A DNA stretch of 64,000 nucleotides from NCBI GenBank assembly GCA_951230915.1, contig OX579638.1:31534322-31598321 (forward strand). Reading direction: 5' to 3'. The notes beneath the pieces are model-generated. The model ran no database searches. It worked only from the letters and a program-made list of their open reading frames with translations, and was not told where the DNA came from. The translations under genes were made by a program, and so were the position numbers. Positions 36,961-50,319 of the stretch are shown here, piece after piece (within the stretch, counting starts at the first letter, position 1; each line of letters opens with the position of its first letter). Origin of the DNA: Antitrichia curtipendula (lineage: Eukaryota; Streptophyta; Bryopsida; Hypnales; Leucodontaceae).

Positions 36961-38828
36961 GTGCTCCATCTGGAAGAGGATGAGAATCCTGTGCCGAACG
37001 AAAAGCCTCGCAAGAAATCTGGAAAACAGAAGAGGGTCGAGGTGGTGGAGGAGCTTCGATCAGGGCGCAGCCCTCTTGATATCTTGAAGAGCACGAATGA
37101 GTGGAGTCCACCGGTGTTTTGGGCCGTGGTGGAGTACTTACATTCACATCGCCGAATGCACGAGGCTCTGGAGGTGAATCTATGAACCCCTAAGTGCCCA
37201 AGCTCGAAGTAGAAAGTTCTCTTTGGAAATTAGTTGTCAATTCTATTAACTTTGCCATCCTATTTCGCCTGTTCAATAATGTGGGTCCGGTACCTTTGTT
37301 ACGGTGCTTGAGTGGTTTGATTTATTATGACTCCATTAGATATGGAAGTGGCCATTTTGGCACTTAGGGGTTCATATCCTACGCATGTGGAATCAAAGGA
37401 TGAGTGAGTCTCTATGTGTCTGTATTTCTCGAAATTCCAGTCGTCTTTACTTCTAATATTGAATTGCTCAAGTGGTGTGCTTGTTGGTTGATTTTAAAAT
37501 CCAGGTGTTTGAATGGTGGAAGCAGCAAGATGATTACCGACGATGTGAACTCCACTACACGAAGTTTATTCGTATGCTTGGTCAAGCGCAGATGCCAACA
37601 GAAGCTCGAGCACTATTTGTTGAAATGTGTGAATTAGGTCTTCGCCCGAGCGTGGTTACCTACACTTGTCTCCTTCAGAGTTATGCAGAACGTGGGCAAT
37701 TTGAGGAGGCTGAATTGATTCTTAAAGACATGGTTTTGTCTGGCGATGCCAAACCTAATGCTGTATCATATACAGGTCGGTCCCCACTCTCAAACATCCA
37801 CTACCGTTTTGTCAGTTCGATAGTGCGTTGACTTATGACATACCTCTATTTTCTGTTTAACATCGCATGATCATTTGTATTTACTCCGTTGTCGTGGTAT
37901 TTGAATGCGGTGTATACTGTATGGTGTTCTGCTTTGAACAGGTCTCATACACGCGTACGGCAAACATGGGATGTATGATAGCATGTGGCGAACTTTCAAC
38001 AGAATGAAGACCCACGGTGTTCCTGCAGATGAATTTACTTACAGGACCATGATTAAAGCCTACGCGCGCGGAGGGCTTTTCGAGAATATGCAACTGACAG
38101 CAAAAGAAATGAGTCGCAATGACATGTTCGCCGACTCACCTACTCTGAATGCAGTGGTCCAGGCCTATGCAGAAGCTGGTTTAGTCAAGGAAATGGAGAA
38201 ACACTATGGGATTTTGACGAAATACTCGTTCATTCCCGGTCATCTGACAATCAAAGCGATGGTGGGGGCATACGTGAAGAATAGTTTGTTCTTTCAGCTG
38301 AGTGTGTTCGTGAAAAGGGTTGGCTTGAGAAGACGAACAGTTGGGAACTGCCTTTGGAACGCTCTCCTAATATCTCGTGCAGCCAACTTCGCAATGAAGG
38401 ACTTGAAGATGGAATTCGAGAACATGAAATATGCGGGGGTTTTCCCAGATTTGACGACTTGTAATATAATGGCCTTAGCATACAGCCGTATGAAACAGTT
38501 CTGGGAGCTGCATGAATTGGTCATTACAATGCAGAATAATGGCATTGCTCCTGACTTAGTAACTTACGGAGCGGTAATCGATGTTTTCATTGAAGAGGAC
38601 CTGCGACCGAAGCTATTGGAAGAGTTGGTTGAGTTCAGGAACCTTGATGTTGTAGCAGAGATTGAGACGGATCCTTTAGTGTTCGAGGTTTTTGGAAGAG
38701 GGGAGTTTCTTCTTGCTTGTCAGACTCTTTCTAGGAACATGGAAGGCCAAGCTATGGATCATCAAACATATTCTCAACTGATTGGATATTTCCTGAAGTC
38801 CCTTAGCAAGAGAAAACGGAAAGCTTAA
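36291..38828 (+). CDS. Pentatricopeptide-repeat (PPR) protein, probably organellar RNA-binding
   Basis: Exons: 36291-36513 or -36515, 36799-37173, 37505-37775 and 37942-38828 (TAA). The last three are phase-consistent. From an internal ATG at 36835 or 36937 they encode about 498 or 464 residues. The protein is almost wholly P-type PPR repeats (for example VVTYTCLLQSYAERGQFEEA, DEFTYRTMIKAYARGG, DLVTYGAVIDVF) and ends in a basic tail (KSLSKRKRKA). Such proteins bind organellar RNA one base per repeat; no DYW or E domain is seen. Exon 1 encodes a transit-peptide-like 74 residues beginning MSGVVICCQGACRSPLT. Joined at the ancestral donor it runs to TGA at 36948 and is out of frame with the PPR part. 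Using the GT at 36516 instead makes one 585-residue protein. Intron 2 carries a 196-bp MITE. Confidence 0.85.
37181..37376. mobile_element. Small MITE in a PPR intron
   Basis: TATGAACCCCTAAGTGCC at 37181 is mirrored exactly by GGCACTTAGGGGTTCATA ending at 37376, giving a perfect 16-18 bp inverted repeat, probably with TA as target duplication. It starts 7 bp after the splice donor and makes up more than half of this 331-bp intron. The AACCCCTAA core resembles the TTAA-flanked family, but the outer bases differ (TGAA instead of TTAA). Confidence 0.8.
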
Positions 38829-39760
38829 CGACAAGTTAATACCCCTCCTTGGATGGACTTAGGAGGTTTGTCTAGTGGGCTTACCGTCTTTTAATGGTAT
38901 TTGACAAACTTCAACCACCGAAGCTGCTTCATCTCCGGAGGGACAAGGACTGAACCAGCTTATGCTCAAGAACGACGACTTATTTGACGTGGATATTATG
39001 GAGGTATTTCGCATACACATCTATCTCATGCACATTTTTATCCCTGAGAGTTGGCGACGTTGTATATTTGGTAGCTAATGGAGCAAACATGCATTTGCAC
39101 ATGCGACGATTACGTTTCAGGGTATACAATTAAGTTACTTACACTGACTGTATTGGACCGTGGATACTGTGTTTAGCGGTTTTTAACGAACCTGTCAAGC
39201 GTTGTCAAGTATTAGCTACTCTGTCAAGAAATTTCTGTGACTTCGCATGCTGCAAACGTATGTTTATCAGGTATCCATTTACTTTGCCTATGTGGATGAT
39301 AATTGGTTCTAGATAGATACTACTGTAGTTATGGTAATATTCGACTGACGTCCACTTCATTGACACCTGTGCAGAGACTAAATTCTGGGCGCTTGGCGAT
39401 ATTCCGAGTACATTTGAGTTCCACGCCTACTTTTAGTATTTCGAGCAGCACGCTAACATGATCCGCATGGCCTAATCCAATCATTTAGTGTATGAGTTGA
39501 TGCCGAGTTCAAATGGGAAGTAACACCTGGGTCATCAGTACATCTACCATATCCTAGTATGCTCTTGTGGCTGCACGATGCAGGCAGGATCTGATATGTA
39601 TGAAACTACTGCAGTTTGAGAACACATGTATCGAATTCTCCTCTGAAATAGAAATAATGTTGTCGACTCTAAATCGAAGAATGACCGACTGGAATGGCTG
39701 TATTGTTGTCCCCGTGTTCAGGAAAGGCTGGGAGCCTTCAAATTCACGCGCAGAAATCCA
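38829..39760. other. Downstream of PPR gene, no gene seen
   Basis: Probable 3' UTR followed by intergenic DNA. No domain-bearing ORF. Confidence 0.4.
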
Positions 39761-40330
39761 TCAAGGTTCAGGATTTGCACGCAGGAAGTTGAAGGCTTCC
39801 AACCGCCTCCTGATGTCTCCTCTCTCGCAATAGCGTGCACATCTGTGTGTACACTCACAATCATCCCCTCCCGCATCCTGGCAACTCAGCAGCCCTTTTC
39901 GTAGCTCGAGCATCCTGGATGCGATTCCACCATGGAGCTCCACCTCAAGTGCGCGAAGCAAGGTAGCCCTCTTTGGTGGAAACACACCCAGGGCGCCTGG
40001 AGTCACTACGTTTGAATAACTAAGAATGCCTGGATGTTTCTAACTTTGTAATGGCAGATACACACGGAGAGGGCCGTGGAGAGACTGGACAGGGCCAATG
40101 CAGGACAGTGGCAGCAATGACTTCTTTCCAGCACGATCCTCTCTAGTCTCGGCACAGCCCTTTCGGTACATGATCGGAGATAATGCTCGAATTCCAGTAC
40201 TCACTGCTGATTGTCCATCGAACCTGCACTTGACCCTAATAAACGTCTTGGCATAAGCAGCGACTACAACTCTGGGTCTCAAACGGAATTGCACCCAGTT
40301 ATATAGTGCTTTGAAGAGTCCTAGGGACAC
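39761..40330 (-). pseudogene. Unknown minus-strand ORF with one in-frame stop
   Basis: Two frames, 40330-40040 and 40006-39761, are in the same register and separated only by a TAG at 40040-40042 (CAG in origin?) and ten codons. Together they read about 189 codons with no other stop in a locally GC-rich stretch. Sequence includes RPRVVVAAYAKTFIRVKC and GIASRMLELRKGLLSCQDAG, then CECTHRCARYC and a basic end. The family is not recognised. It could be a host gene fragment or an accidental open frame; it lies between the two genes that share the duplicated module. Confidence 0.25.
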
Positions 40331-40939
40331 TCAAAATCATGACGTGTGGCCGTAACATAGTTACTATTATTAAACTAATCAAGAGGATTATATGCTCTTG
40401 TTAACAAACGCAAGAAGATAAAAAAGAATGCGTGATCTGGATACCCTAGACAGAAGATTACGAAGTTCTGTTGGTAAATGGTCGATATCCTCCTAATCAA
40501 TATCCACTCAATGCCTAAAGTTGTAAGATTAGCAATTTGACAGCGAAGAATTCCACGGCCACCACACTTGGCAAATAACTTACGAAAATTTGTTATATGC
40601 TGTAGATAGAAAGTGTCTAGGTTTGTAAATGACCCTTGAATGAGTGCTCACTTGTGTTCACAATCTTCGCATTAGCAACCATGAGAACACAATTGAGTCA
40701 TGGTATCACATGTGTGTTTCCACAGTGTGTTTGAGTGCTTGAAAATTGGTGGCGGTGCTCTGAAACTCCTTCCTCGTGGAGCCCCGAAGTGACTCCATAT
40801 GTCCCACGAATGAGGACACTGTGAGCACATTCTGGTCCACAATTCAAAAGCAAATCCTCGTGTCGACACTTGGCTTCCGACTGTTGGTCAGTCCCATCGA
40901 CCAACGGCCGTCGTTTCCGACCACCGGAGGGTTGCCGTA

Positions 40940-41880
40940 ATCTGAATCCTAGCTCTTCATCGCCTTCGGCTTCTGCTTTTGCAACAATTGATAGTTTCCA
41001 TGGCCATGACACAAATGTAGGTAGGCAGGATTTAACGATGTCCGCCATGTTGATATGCTGCGTTGGGGCTTCTGGCAGCCCCTTGACGCTTAATTCCAAG
41101 TCCGGGGCAGTTTTTTCGGGATCCTATCCAAGTCACAAGACATACGGAATCGTCCCGAGCAGGGAGGTCGCGCTAGGGTTTTCCAGCAAGCTGAGGCGAG
41201 AAGCTTTCGATGGAGCAGCGCAGCGTCGTAAGAATTTCGGTGGGAATGACGCTTGTGGAGGTGCGCTCTTGGGCTTTACTTTTCCCAAATTCGACTTATT
41301 GGTGCTTTGTTTGGATTTTGTTTTCTGTGGTGATTGACTGCGGGAGGTTTATGAATCGAATTGTGATTATCATGGCATTTGGTGAGCGAAATTGTTTCCA
41401 ATTTAGGTTCTAGCAGTGCGGGTTTGGCGAACGCTGTAATTGAAAGACAACATTTGCTGTAGTGATATAGTTTCGTGAGCTAGGGTTGTGTGTAGCTTCA
41501 TTACTTTGCGTTCTGAATTCACTTCAGAAATCGACTTCTGCTGCTGCTTTATATATATTTTGTGATTTATCATTGTATATCGTTGGCAAAATGCAATCCC
41601 GTTTTGGTTTTGCCAGTGCTGTTTCGATGTGCATCGGAATAGAAGCCAACATTGGCTGTATGGATCCGTGAGGTAGAGTTTTGTGCATGAGTACATTGCT
41701 CAGCGTTCTCAATTCACTTGTGTTGTGTCGTTTTGTTTTGTGCAGGAAATCGACTGCAAGCAATTTGCGCACTCAGGGTCAACAATTCCAGTTTCGGTGC
41801 AAACAAAGCTCCTGATACTAGGTTGTTCAAGGTTTTGTTGGGCGCTTCAGTAGCTGCTCGAGTAGTGCTTGCTTTCAGTT
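40940..41880 (+). repeat. Duplicated 5' gene module, HMA1 copy
   Basis: Counterpart of 36185-36960, about 4.75 kb downstream in the same orientation. The first exon is the same length (223 nt) with no indels, and the encoded peptides share SPLTLNSKSG, PSHKT and PSREVALGFSS. Intron 1 is 485 bp here and 285 bp in the PPR copy. Confidence 0.85.
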
Positions 41881-44800
41881 CGCAACATTCGCATTCGTCG
41901 ACAAGTAGCCAGCATGGCCATGACCACCATGAATCTCATGTAAGGGCGCTCCTCTCATTGGATTTAGGGTCTGTGGTTATTTTGGTAACAGCTGGGGTTG
42001 AAATCTTAAAGAAAACCACATCTAAGAGCGACATTTTCAGCGTTGAGCATATTTACTTCTACGACAATGGTTATATTCTTACTAGCAAATGGAATTGGAT
42101 TTCAATGCACCAAAGAAAGTACTATCTGGATACTCTATGAAAATATTACGAGGGTTCGAAGTTCTGCTGGGAGATGGCATAAATGCAACACGAATTCGTA
42201 TGTTAAGGTCTCATACATTTGCAAAGTCAGTGTGTAATCGTCTCACAATATTTCAGGGCGACTCAATTAGGTTCCTCTACCTTAAAGCTTGCGACTTCCT
42301 GAACAAATATATTCACTTGCTGGACATATGTATTATAAATTTTCTTGTATTTTGTTTGTTGGTTTATCATACCCTCATTTTATTTAAAACTGTTTGTTGT
42401 GGCAGGAGGAAGAAAAGCACGATCACACGGACGGATCGTTTGATCATGACCACTCTCACTCTCACGAGGAACATGGAGCACATTCACACGGTTGCAGTCA
42501 CGGACACAGCCACGGACATGCGACCACCTTGAACGCTGTACAGAATTTGATAAAGAGGGCGTCCGAAGTCCTTGGAATTGCCGCAATTGCGGACGCATGG
42601 AGAGAGAATCTTACGGTTGTATGTGTTTCCACTGTTCTTTTGTTGCTGGGAGCGGTTTTGCCATTCATTCTCCCCAAGGCTGCCGCTTATCAAAATCTTC
42701 TCGTAATTCCTGCGCTTCCTCTAACAGGGGTATGTTTTTCTTGACGACAATTTCTTAGTCAATAAATTTGTTGGTTGACTTGTGTGCTGTGCTTCACTGC
42801 AGCTAGTATTTCATGCTGCATTGAGTGATAAGGCAATTTGATGGTTATCTTATGGTCAGTGACTGGTCGTTGCTTCTGCCCTAGAATGTTGGCAGGTTTG
42901 ATGTGTATCAGGGTTATCAGACGATCGGATCACTGCTGACATAGTGAAAGTTGACATGAAGTAATGCCTTTTAAGGCTGCAGCTATGATCTGAAGTAATC
43001 TGGCGGCATCGACGACAACTGAGTTTACAGAGTCTATTGTTTGTGCATTTTAGGTCCACCTCTTGCAATTTGTTGTTGAAATGGTTTGGACTTATACTGT
43101 TTTACGCGCAGGTACCAGCTGTGTTAGATGCGACCATAGACGTGGCAGGAGGAAACGTCAACATTCATGTTCTCATGGCATTTGCAGCTTTGGCGTCAGT
43201 GTTTATGGGAAGCGCTCTGGAAGGCGGCCTTCTTCTGGCGATGTTCGGCTTGTCTCACCTTGGTATGGTTCAGAGTTCAGGGTCAGTGAAGGTGGTTGAT
43301 TGACAGTGTGTGCACGGTAGTTCTGTGGTTTGAGTGTTTGGGCTTTTGCGGTCACCAAAACTCGAACATGTTTGGTTTTCATCGGCTTGTGACATTGAGT
43401 ATATACGTTTCTGCAGCGGAGGATCATTTCACAGAAAAGGCATTGGGTGATGTGAAGGCGCTGAAAGACAGAAATCCTGAGTTCGCTCTTGTTTTGGATG
43501 ATTTTGATCAGAGAAAAGCTCCTCCACTGTCGTCAGTGCCTTACAAACAGCTGCCTGTAAAAGATGTTGCCGTAGGTTCTTATTTGCTGGTTAAAGCGGG
43601 TGAGGTATGTCCATCAAAGTCTTCATGCTGTTTTAAGTTTTCTCTGCATGTTGTGGTGATGATAGTGCCTGGTTTTCTTTGCAAACATCAAAGCTTAGAA
43701 GCAACTTTTTTGATCTGAAAGCGGGTGTCGTGCAGGTAGTTCCTGTGGATGGGGATGTGTATGAAGGGAAGGCTACAGTTACAGTTGAGCATCTGACAGG
43801 AGAGGCCACCCCTGTTGAGAAGCAAGCAGGAGATGCTATTCCTGGTGGAGCCCGCAACTTGGATGGAATCATGATCGTGAAGGTATTCAACGCTCTATTT
43901 TCTTGTTGCTCGTGTGAGCATTTTCCAAGCCTAGGTTCCAGTATGAGAGATTGGATGCTTCCTGCACGTCAGTTTCTGGATATTTTACAATATTCAGCTG
44001 AAAATGAGACTTGATTGTATTTTACACTCGTTTTTTTGGCCTGATCTCCTATAAATGTCCTGATTCCGCGATTCTTCAGGCAACAAAGGTTTGGTCAGAA
44101 TCGACAGTGGCCCGAATCATGAAATTGACAGAAGAGGCACAATCAAGCAGGCCAAAATTGGAGCGGTGGTTGGATGAATTCACTGAACGTTATAGTCAAC
44201 TAGTGGTGGCCATGTCAGCTGCTGTTGCTCTACTTGGCCCTGTTATATTCAATTGGCCTTTTTTGAGCTCTGAAGGTACTGGGTTTTGAATTCAGCTCAT
44301 TCAATCTAGACTGTACTTACTAATTCATTGGGATTACAGAATCATGGATTTATTTCGTCTGCAGAACATATGACGTTAATTGTATGTAGGATTACTAATG
44401 TCATATATTCCAGCGATTTTCACAGTGAAATTGCTTTTCAGATTCCAGAAATTTTGGATCTTACTAGAATCTTGATTTAGTTTGTCGTCGGGACATACAG
44501 AAGACTTAGGTATTGCTTGTATTCAATATTGGATTTTTGTACTTTCAGGCGTTCGAGGCTCTCTATATCGTGCATTAGGTCTGATGGTAGCTGCTTCACC
44601 ATGTGCTTTGGCAGTTGCCCCACTTTCATATGCCACTGCCATTAGCGCTTGTGCTAAAAAGGTAACAAGTTGAATGTCTTCGTGTCTTGGAAGAGGACGT
44701 TGCTGATTAATCCTTTGAAGATTCTATCTATTTTGGTTGCAGCACTTAGCAGTTTGTGGTTCTACTTGTTAAAAATACGCTTCAAATTGATACAGCCAAT

Positions 44801-47748
44801 AGCCGTCGGTTGAGAAACAAGCTAGTTGACCTAACATGTGCATGGTGCTTGTGTCGCAGGGAATTCTTTTGAAAGGAGGAGAGGTGTTCGATGCATTAGC
44901 TGCTTGTGACACTGTAGCATTTGACAAGACTGGAACCCTGACAACTGGAGAGCTTCGATGCAAGGCAATAGAGCCACTTCGCGGTCACCAACTGTTTTCA
45001 GAAACGTGTTGCACTCCCAATTGTGAGGGAGAGGCACTTGCCGTTGCCGCCGCAATGGAACGAGGGGCCACTCATCCCATCGCACGGTAATTTCCCAAAA
45101 TCATTTAACGCTTTAATAATATTAGTAAGCTGCTTGCTTTTGAAAGTTCAATATTTTCAATATGATTGTTGTATCTCATGCAGGGCTGTCGTAGATCACT
45201 CACTAGGGAAGAATCTCCCTGGAGTTGAAGTTGACAATTTTGAATCTATACCTGGACAAGGGCTAGCAGCTGTTGTTAACGTAGAGGTAATCCTCCACAT
45301 ACTGCATCTTTGAACTGAACTCTCTACAGTGCTTAACATTGTTCTTGTAGTGACGTATTTATAGTTTCTCATATGCTTATCACACTAAAGGAAAACTAGA
45401 GGAAAGGCAGTGGAGTGGGAGCATACCCGTGCTCTATTAAAGCGAGTGACTACCACTGGAGAGGAATGGCAAGAAAGAGAGAAGAGTCCCTTTTTTCATT
45501 CACGCATGCTTTGGATATTTTATATGGCACATGAAAGATGACTTGGCAATGAGGAAGCAGATGTTTTTCTTCTAGGCACTGATACTTGAAAGTTTATGAA
45601 AATGGAGAAAAGGAAGAGTCGTTATCTGTTATTCAAGCCATGTGGACTCGGCTCGACATAAGTGCCTGCTTCTGTCGTGTGGCTTCTCCCTCATTGTTTG
45701 GTGTTATGGTTAGGTTGGAGACAAGGTGAGTCAGAAGGCACGCTTGGGCTCCCTGGAGTATGTGGCATCTTCAGAACCAAGCTCGTCAGAGGCTGCAAAG
45801 ATAAGGGAAGCTGCTGGCAATTCCATGCACAGTAAAGAGCTGGTCCGGGCTGCACTTTCTGTGAATAAGAAGGTAATTCTGTTACCGAATCGTAGCTTTG
45901 TGGGAACTTTTGTTTGTCTTCCTGTGTGCAGTCAGTAGGTTGTTAATAGTTCTGTCTATCAGTAGTTTGCAATGCAGTGTCTCCTTAGTACATGCTTGTG
46001 AGTTGACATTAGTAGGATCCATTTTGTATATCCAACAGTTTTTGATGTGCCTAATTGTTAACCTAGTTTGTGATTATTTAGAGAGATGCTTGATCTTGCC
46101 AGATCCATTTGTTTAATATAATATATGGCGCTATGTTTTAACATAATATTGAGCGCTGTACAGATTACGCTGTTTCATTTTGAGGATGAACTGAGGGAGA
46201 ATGCAGCAGCAGTAGTGAAGACGCTGAAGGTGTTGTCTGGCCTACGAGTATTGATGTTGACGGGAGATAATGCGTCCACCGCTAGAAGAGTGGCAAAATC
46301 GGTGGAAATTGATGATTTTCATGCAGGGCTGAAGCCAGAGGATAAGCTCTCTCGAGTGAAGCTCTTGACACAAGAGGAAGGTAATGTTCAGAAAACACAA
46401 TGTTTTAAAAGCTGCCCTTGGATGGGGTCATACAACAATGCTTGGGCTCTTCATAGCTTGTGAGGTTGGAACCTTAAGAATCTCAGTTTCAAAATATTAC
46501 ATCTGCCTCTGAAGCAGGCTGTGATGTTAGTTTTATAATATTCTTTTCTTACTACTTGTGAAGCAGGCTGTGGAGGTCTTATAATGGTTGGGGATGGAAT
46601 CAATGACGGTCCTGCATTAGCAGCTGCAACAGTAGGAATTGTGCTTGCGAAGAATGCAAGTGCAACCGCTGTTCAAGTGGCAGATGTGCTTTTACTACAA
46701 AATGAAATTGATGGTGTACCCTTTGTTATCGCCAAAGCGCATCAAACAACTTCATTGGTATGATCTGTTTATATTAACGGAACGATTCTTCCTTGCTGAC
46801 CTTGAATGCACTTCTTTTATGCGAGATGATTGTTGTTTGTAGGCTAAGAATGCTGTGTCTCTAATTTTTCTGACCTAGGCTTGTATACACGGCACTGTAG
46901 GCGTTGATGTATGGTCATCTTATGCCTTCAATTATGTTGGTCAGGACTGAATGCTATCACCTGTCTTTTCTCCACAATAATATTAAGTGCTACCATTGCA
47001 GGTTAAACAAAGTGTTGGGCTTGCACTATTTTCCATATGCCTTGCTGGTTTGCCCTCAGTATTAGGAGTTCTTCCTCTTTGGCTCACGGTACGTTCTCCC
47101 TCTTTTGTCACGTTTTCACTTGAAATTGCTTATGCACCGAGTTTCCTCATTGGAAAATTGGAAGAAACGACTGCAAAGTCAAATTGGCTCCTTTTGTGAC
47201 TTAAAATGCCTTGAGACATGGAATTGAGTGCTACTCAACTTCAGGTGTACTATGGTGAGGTTGCAACTTGTAGTTGCTGGTGAGATTCCAAATCTCTTAC
47301 CGCCACCATCACCGTGGATCGCAAATTTTTAATCACTCATGGCGTGTCCAATCTGGAGAATTAGTAATCGGGTGCAGTGACATTGGATTTGGCTTAGGAA
47401 AGCCTTTGATTTGATACCCAACTCGAAACATTGGTTTCCATATTGAGCGCCTTTCTGCAACTGTGAGAGCTTGACGTTAGAAATGAGCATTCTAAGGGCT
47501 GTGGTGGGATGGGACCTATAAGTTTTGTATAAATTGATACTTTCAGTTAACTGTAACCAGTTGGAATGCAGGTACTTATGCATGAAGGCGGCACCTTACT
47601 TGTGTGTGCTAATTCTGTGAGAGCATTCAAGAATCCTTCATATTCATTCAACCGCTGGAGCCCTCTGAAAGGAGCCGTCTCCTCGCTGACATCCAATTCG
47701 AAAGGGAGCGAATCTTCTCCACCCTCAACAGCACCGGTCCCTTCTTAA
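41038..47748 (+). CDS. HMA1: Chloroplast-envelope-type P1B heavy-metal ATPase, HMA1 family
   Basis: Fifteen phase-consistent GT-AG exons: 41038-41260, 41746-41939, 42406-42729, 43112-43262, 43417-43604, 43736-43882, 44080-44275, 44549-44661, 44860-45086, 45184-45286, 45714-45872, 46164-46380, 46567-46757, 47002-47088 and 47572-47748. They encode 898 residues, somewhat longer than Arabidopsis HMA1 (819). There is a transit-peptide-like N-terminus (residues 1-~115). A His-rich metal-binding region follows (~122-180, with HDHSHSHEEH and HGHSHGH). Then come TGE (381-383), an SPC motif in the transport TM (491-493; HMA1 has SPC where most P1B pumps have CPC), the phosphorylated Asp534 in DKTGT, HP (584-585) and GDGIND (756-761). 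HMA1 pumps Cu, Zn or Ca-type ions at the plastid envelope. Start chosen by conservation with the PPR copy; the frame is open upstream to 40870. No defects seen. Confidence 0.95.
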
Positions 47749-50319
47749 TGACTCGACGGTACTAGAAGGTATAATTTGTGATTACTTGAGCATCATTAGA
47801 TACAGGGGGTATTGGGAAAATTGTAGTGTTCGGCACAGTTCGGCTTCTGTAACGTTATTGTAGATTCCGATCTTTTGAACTCGTGTCATTGTTTATATTG
47901 AATGAGGTTCTTAGGTGTCCTCAAAATTTGTGATTATGAATTGTGTACTTCGCAGAGGCTTGCATGGGATGGAACCACCAAGCCTCACCATTTCATTCTT
48001 GTGTCATGCATATTGAGAAAATGATTTCATGATGCTTACTATGCATTTTTCAAGACCTCGGATGCTGGTGAGGAAAGGTGAGCATATTTCTTAGCAAGAG
48101 TCTTACCAGCATCATGTAGAATCATTTTTGTAATTACAAACAAATTAGTTTACTGACAATGTGATCAATCTCTGTGTCCCCATCGAGTTGACTGTTTGGT
48201 GAATTCCTCTTATGTTTATTTTGTGGCCCAAAGCTTTTCTTAGAGTGGATGTGCTTTAATGCGAGACTTCTTCTCACTGCTCTTACTGAAGTGAGGAAAA
48301 GACTTGGTTCAACGATTGAATCATCACTTTCCACAATGACTGGGAAAAAAGATGGATTTGGGTGAAGGAATACTGTGTGTTACTCTGCAAGTGGAAAGGA
48401 AGGGCTATTGAAGTGGAAGCATAGGACTCAAAAAATAGGGAGATATTCACTCTTAAAATTCATTTGAATAGAGTACTGATAAATTTTGGCAGTGTCACTT
48501 ATAAATCAGTACAACTGAATGATAATAATGTAATGAACACTAAATTGGTGGATTCACACATAATGACACCTGTTCAATGACTTTTTCCAATGCATAACAT
48601 TGTTAACCAATGCTAAGGGGGGCCTTTCGCATTTTCTAAAATGTGAGATGGGACTTCCACTAAATTCAGTTTTTCCTAGCAATATAATGTCAAATAACAA
48701 AATTATTTTTTTATCAAGTGTCATTACTATAATAAAAACATAAGAATCCAAAATATCCACTTGTCAAATTGCCTTCATAAGTTGCATTGCCGCACTAGCA
48801 AGTGTTGGCCCAATCTAATTCTATTAGGGTTTTTTGTCAATTTCTATATCCATGTAGTGAGAACGCAAAAGAGATAGTATTGTCAGTAGTTTGTTTTATT
48901 CTCAATTGAATTGCTAGCTGTTCAACTTCTTCACCTCTTTACTAAGTAGCACTTTTTTATTGCATTGGATTCACCTGTCCTATGAAATTGAAGGTGGAAC
49001 AAACAATTAATACCTCCACAGGGCCACCTATGATCTATTAATAGTGAACTAATCATGCAATCAAAATTAAACTTAGTTTGATCAAAAAGTGTTTGGAGAG
49101 TATCTATGATGGTATTATGGGATATAAGACCCTATAGGTTATTGGACTCTCTATGAGGTAGGAAACTCATATTATGCTTGAGGGGTGGACCTATTCAAAT
49201 ACGTACTTGAAATATTTGTGTGAGTGAAAGTCAATCACAAGAACAGGAAATTAGTTGATCATAGTAAAAATCATTAATTTTACTCAAAATTTCTGATTAT
49301 ATGGGAAACTCTAAAATTATCCTTAAAAACAATCAAAATAGAAATCTTGCATCCATACATTTTAATATAAAACATCTATTTTAGAGAGTCTTTTTTTGCA
49401 TATTTAAAATGTTACACCAATCAAAAAATGACTTTAACTCCCAAAGTACTTCGTGAACAATAATGGGGGTTTTGGTGTTTTTATGCAAGTTCCAACAATG
49501 CTAGTGTGTGAGTACAAAGTTGTGAGCTTATGAGTCTTGAACATATGTATAAGTAGATATCCTACAACCATTGAAGGTTCTTATAATATAAACATCTATA
49601 CTATAGGTATCTATAACAAAGGTACTTTATAATCATGAATTTTTTTAATAAGATAGACACTTAGAACGTATGTGTATAGTCTTTTAGGCTCATATGTTCA
49701 TGATCTTGGGCTCACATAATAGCACCCCTCAAAAAAAATCTATACCTACAAAAACAATATTTTTTTTCATTTTATAATGATTAGAGATGTATAAAAATAT
49801 AGAGAGTTGCATTTCAAAGACAAGTATAGAATATCTTATAAGTCTCATTTCTTAACTCAATTTTTTGCAAAATTTTAAAACTAAAATGTCCATAGGATTT
49901 AAGTTAAAACAGTCCATTGTGATCAAATGACCCCATAGTGGACTTAGAGAATGCCCCCATCATGGATTTTTTCAATATATGAGATTTGGGCCACAATGCA
50001 TGTCTTATATGACAATAATGGAGTGATTAGTAACCTCATTAGGAACTTCCAAAATTTTAGTGTAAATTCATTGTGAGAATTGACTTTTTAGGCCTTCCAT
50101 GTTAGAAAATATTATAATTGCTTTAGAAGAACAAGATGAGCATGATGGATGCAAATTTTGTTGATTCTAAGGTAGTCTATAGACTTTGGGGCCATGATGT
50201 AGTGAACACTTCAAAAATTCATGGCAAATTCATACTTTGTCAAAAAAATATAATTTCAATTGTTCTCACTGTTTCTCACATTTCTCTTTTTGTTGAAAAA
50301 AAATTTGAAAAATTTCAGC
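47749..50319. other. HMA1 3' region and AT-rich intergenic DNA
   Basis: The first few hundred bases are probably 3' UTR. Beyond about 48100 the DNA is AT-rich repeat-like sequence with no ORF of note. Confidence 0.4.

Noticed and set aside
40870..41037. Earlier in-frame HMA1 start at 40870
   Set aside because: The frame is open, but the PPR copy has an in-frame TAG just upstream of the equivalent of 41038 and similarity supports the ATG at 41038.
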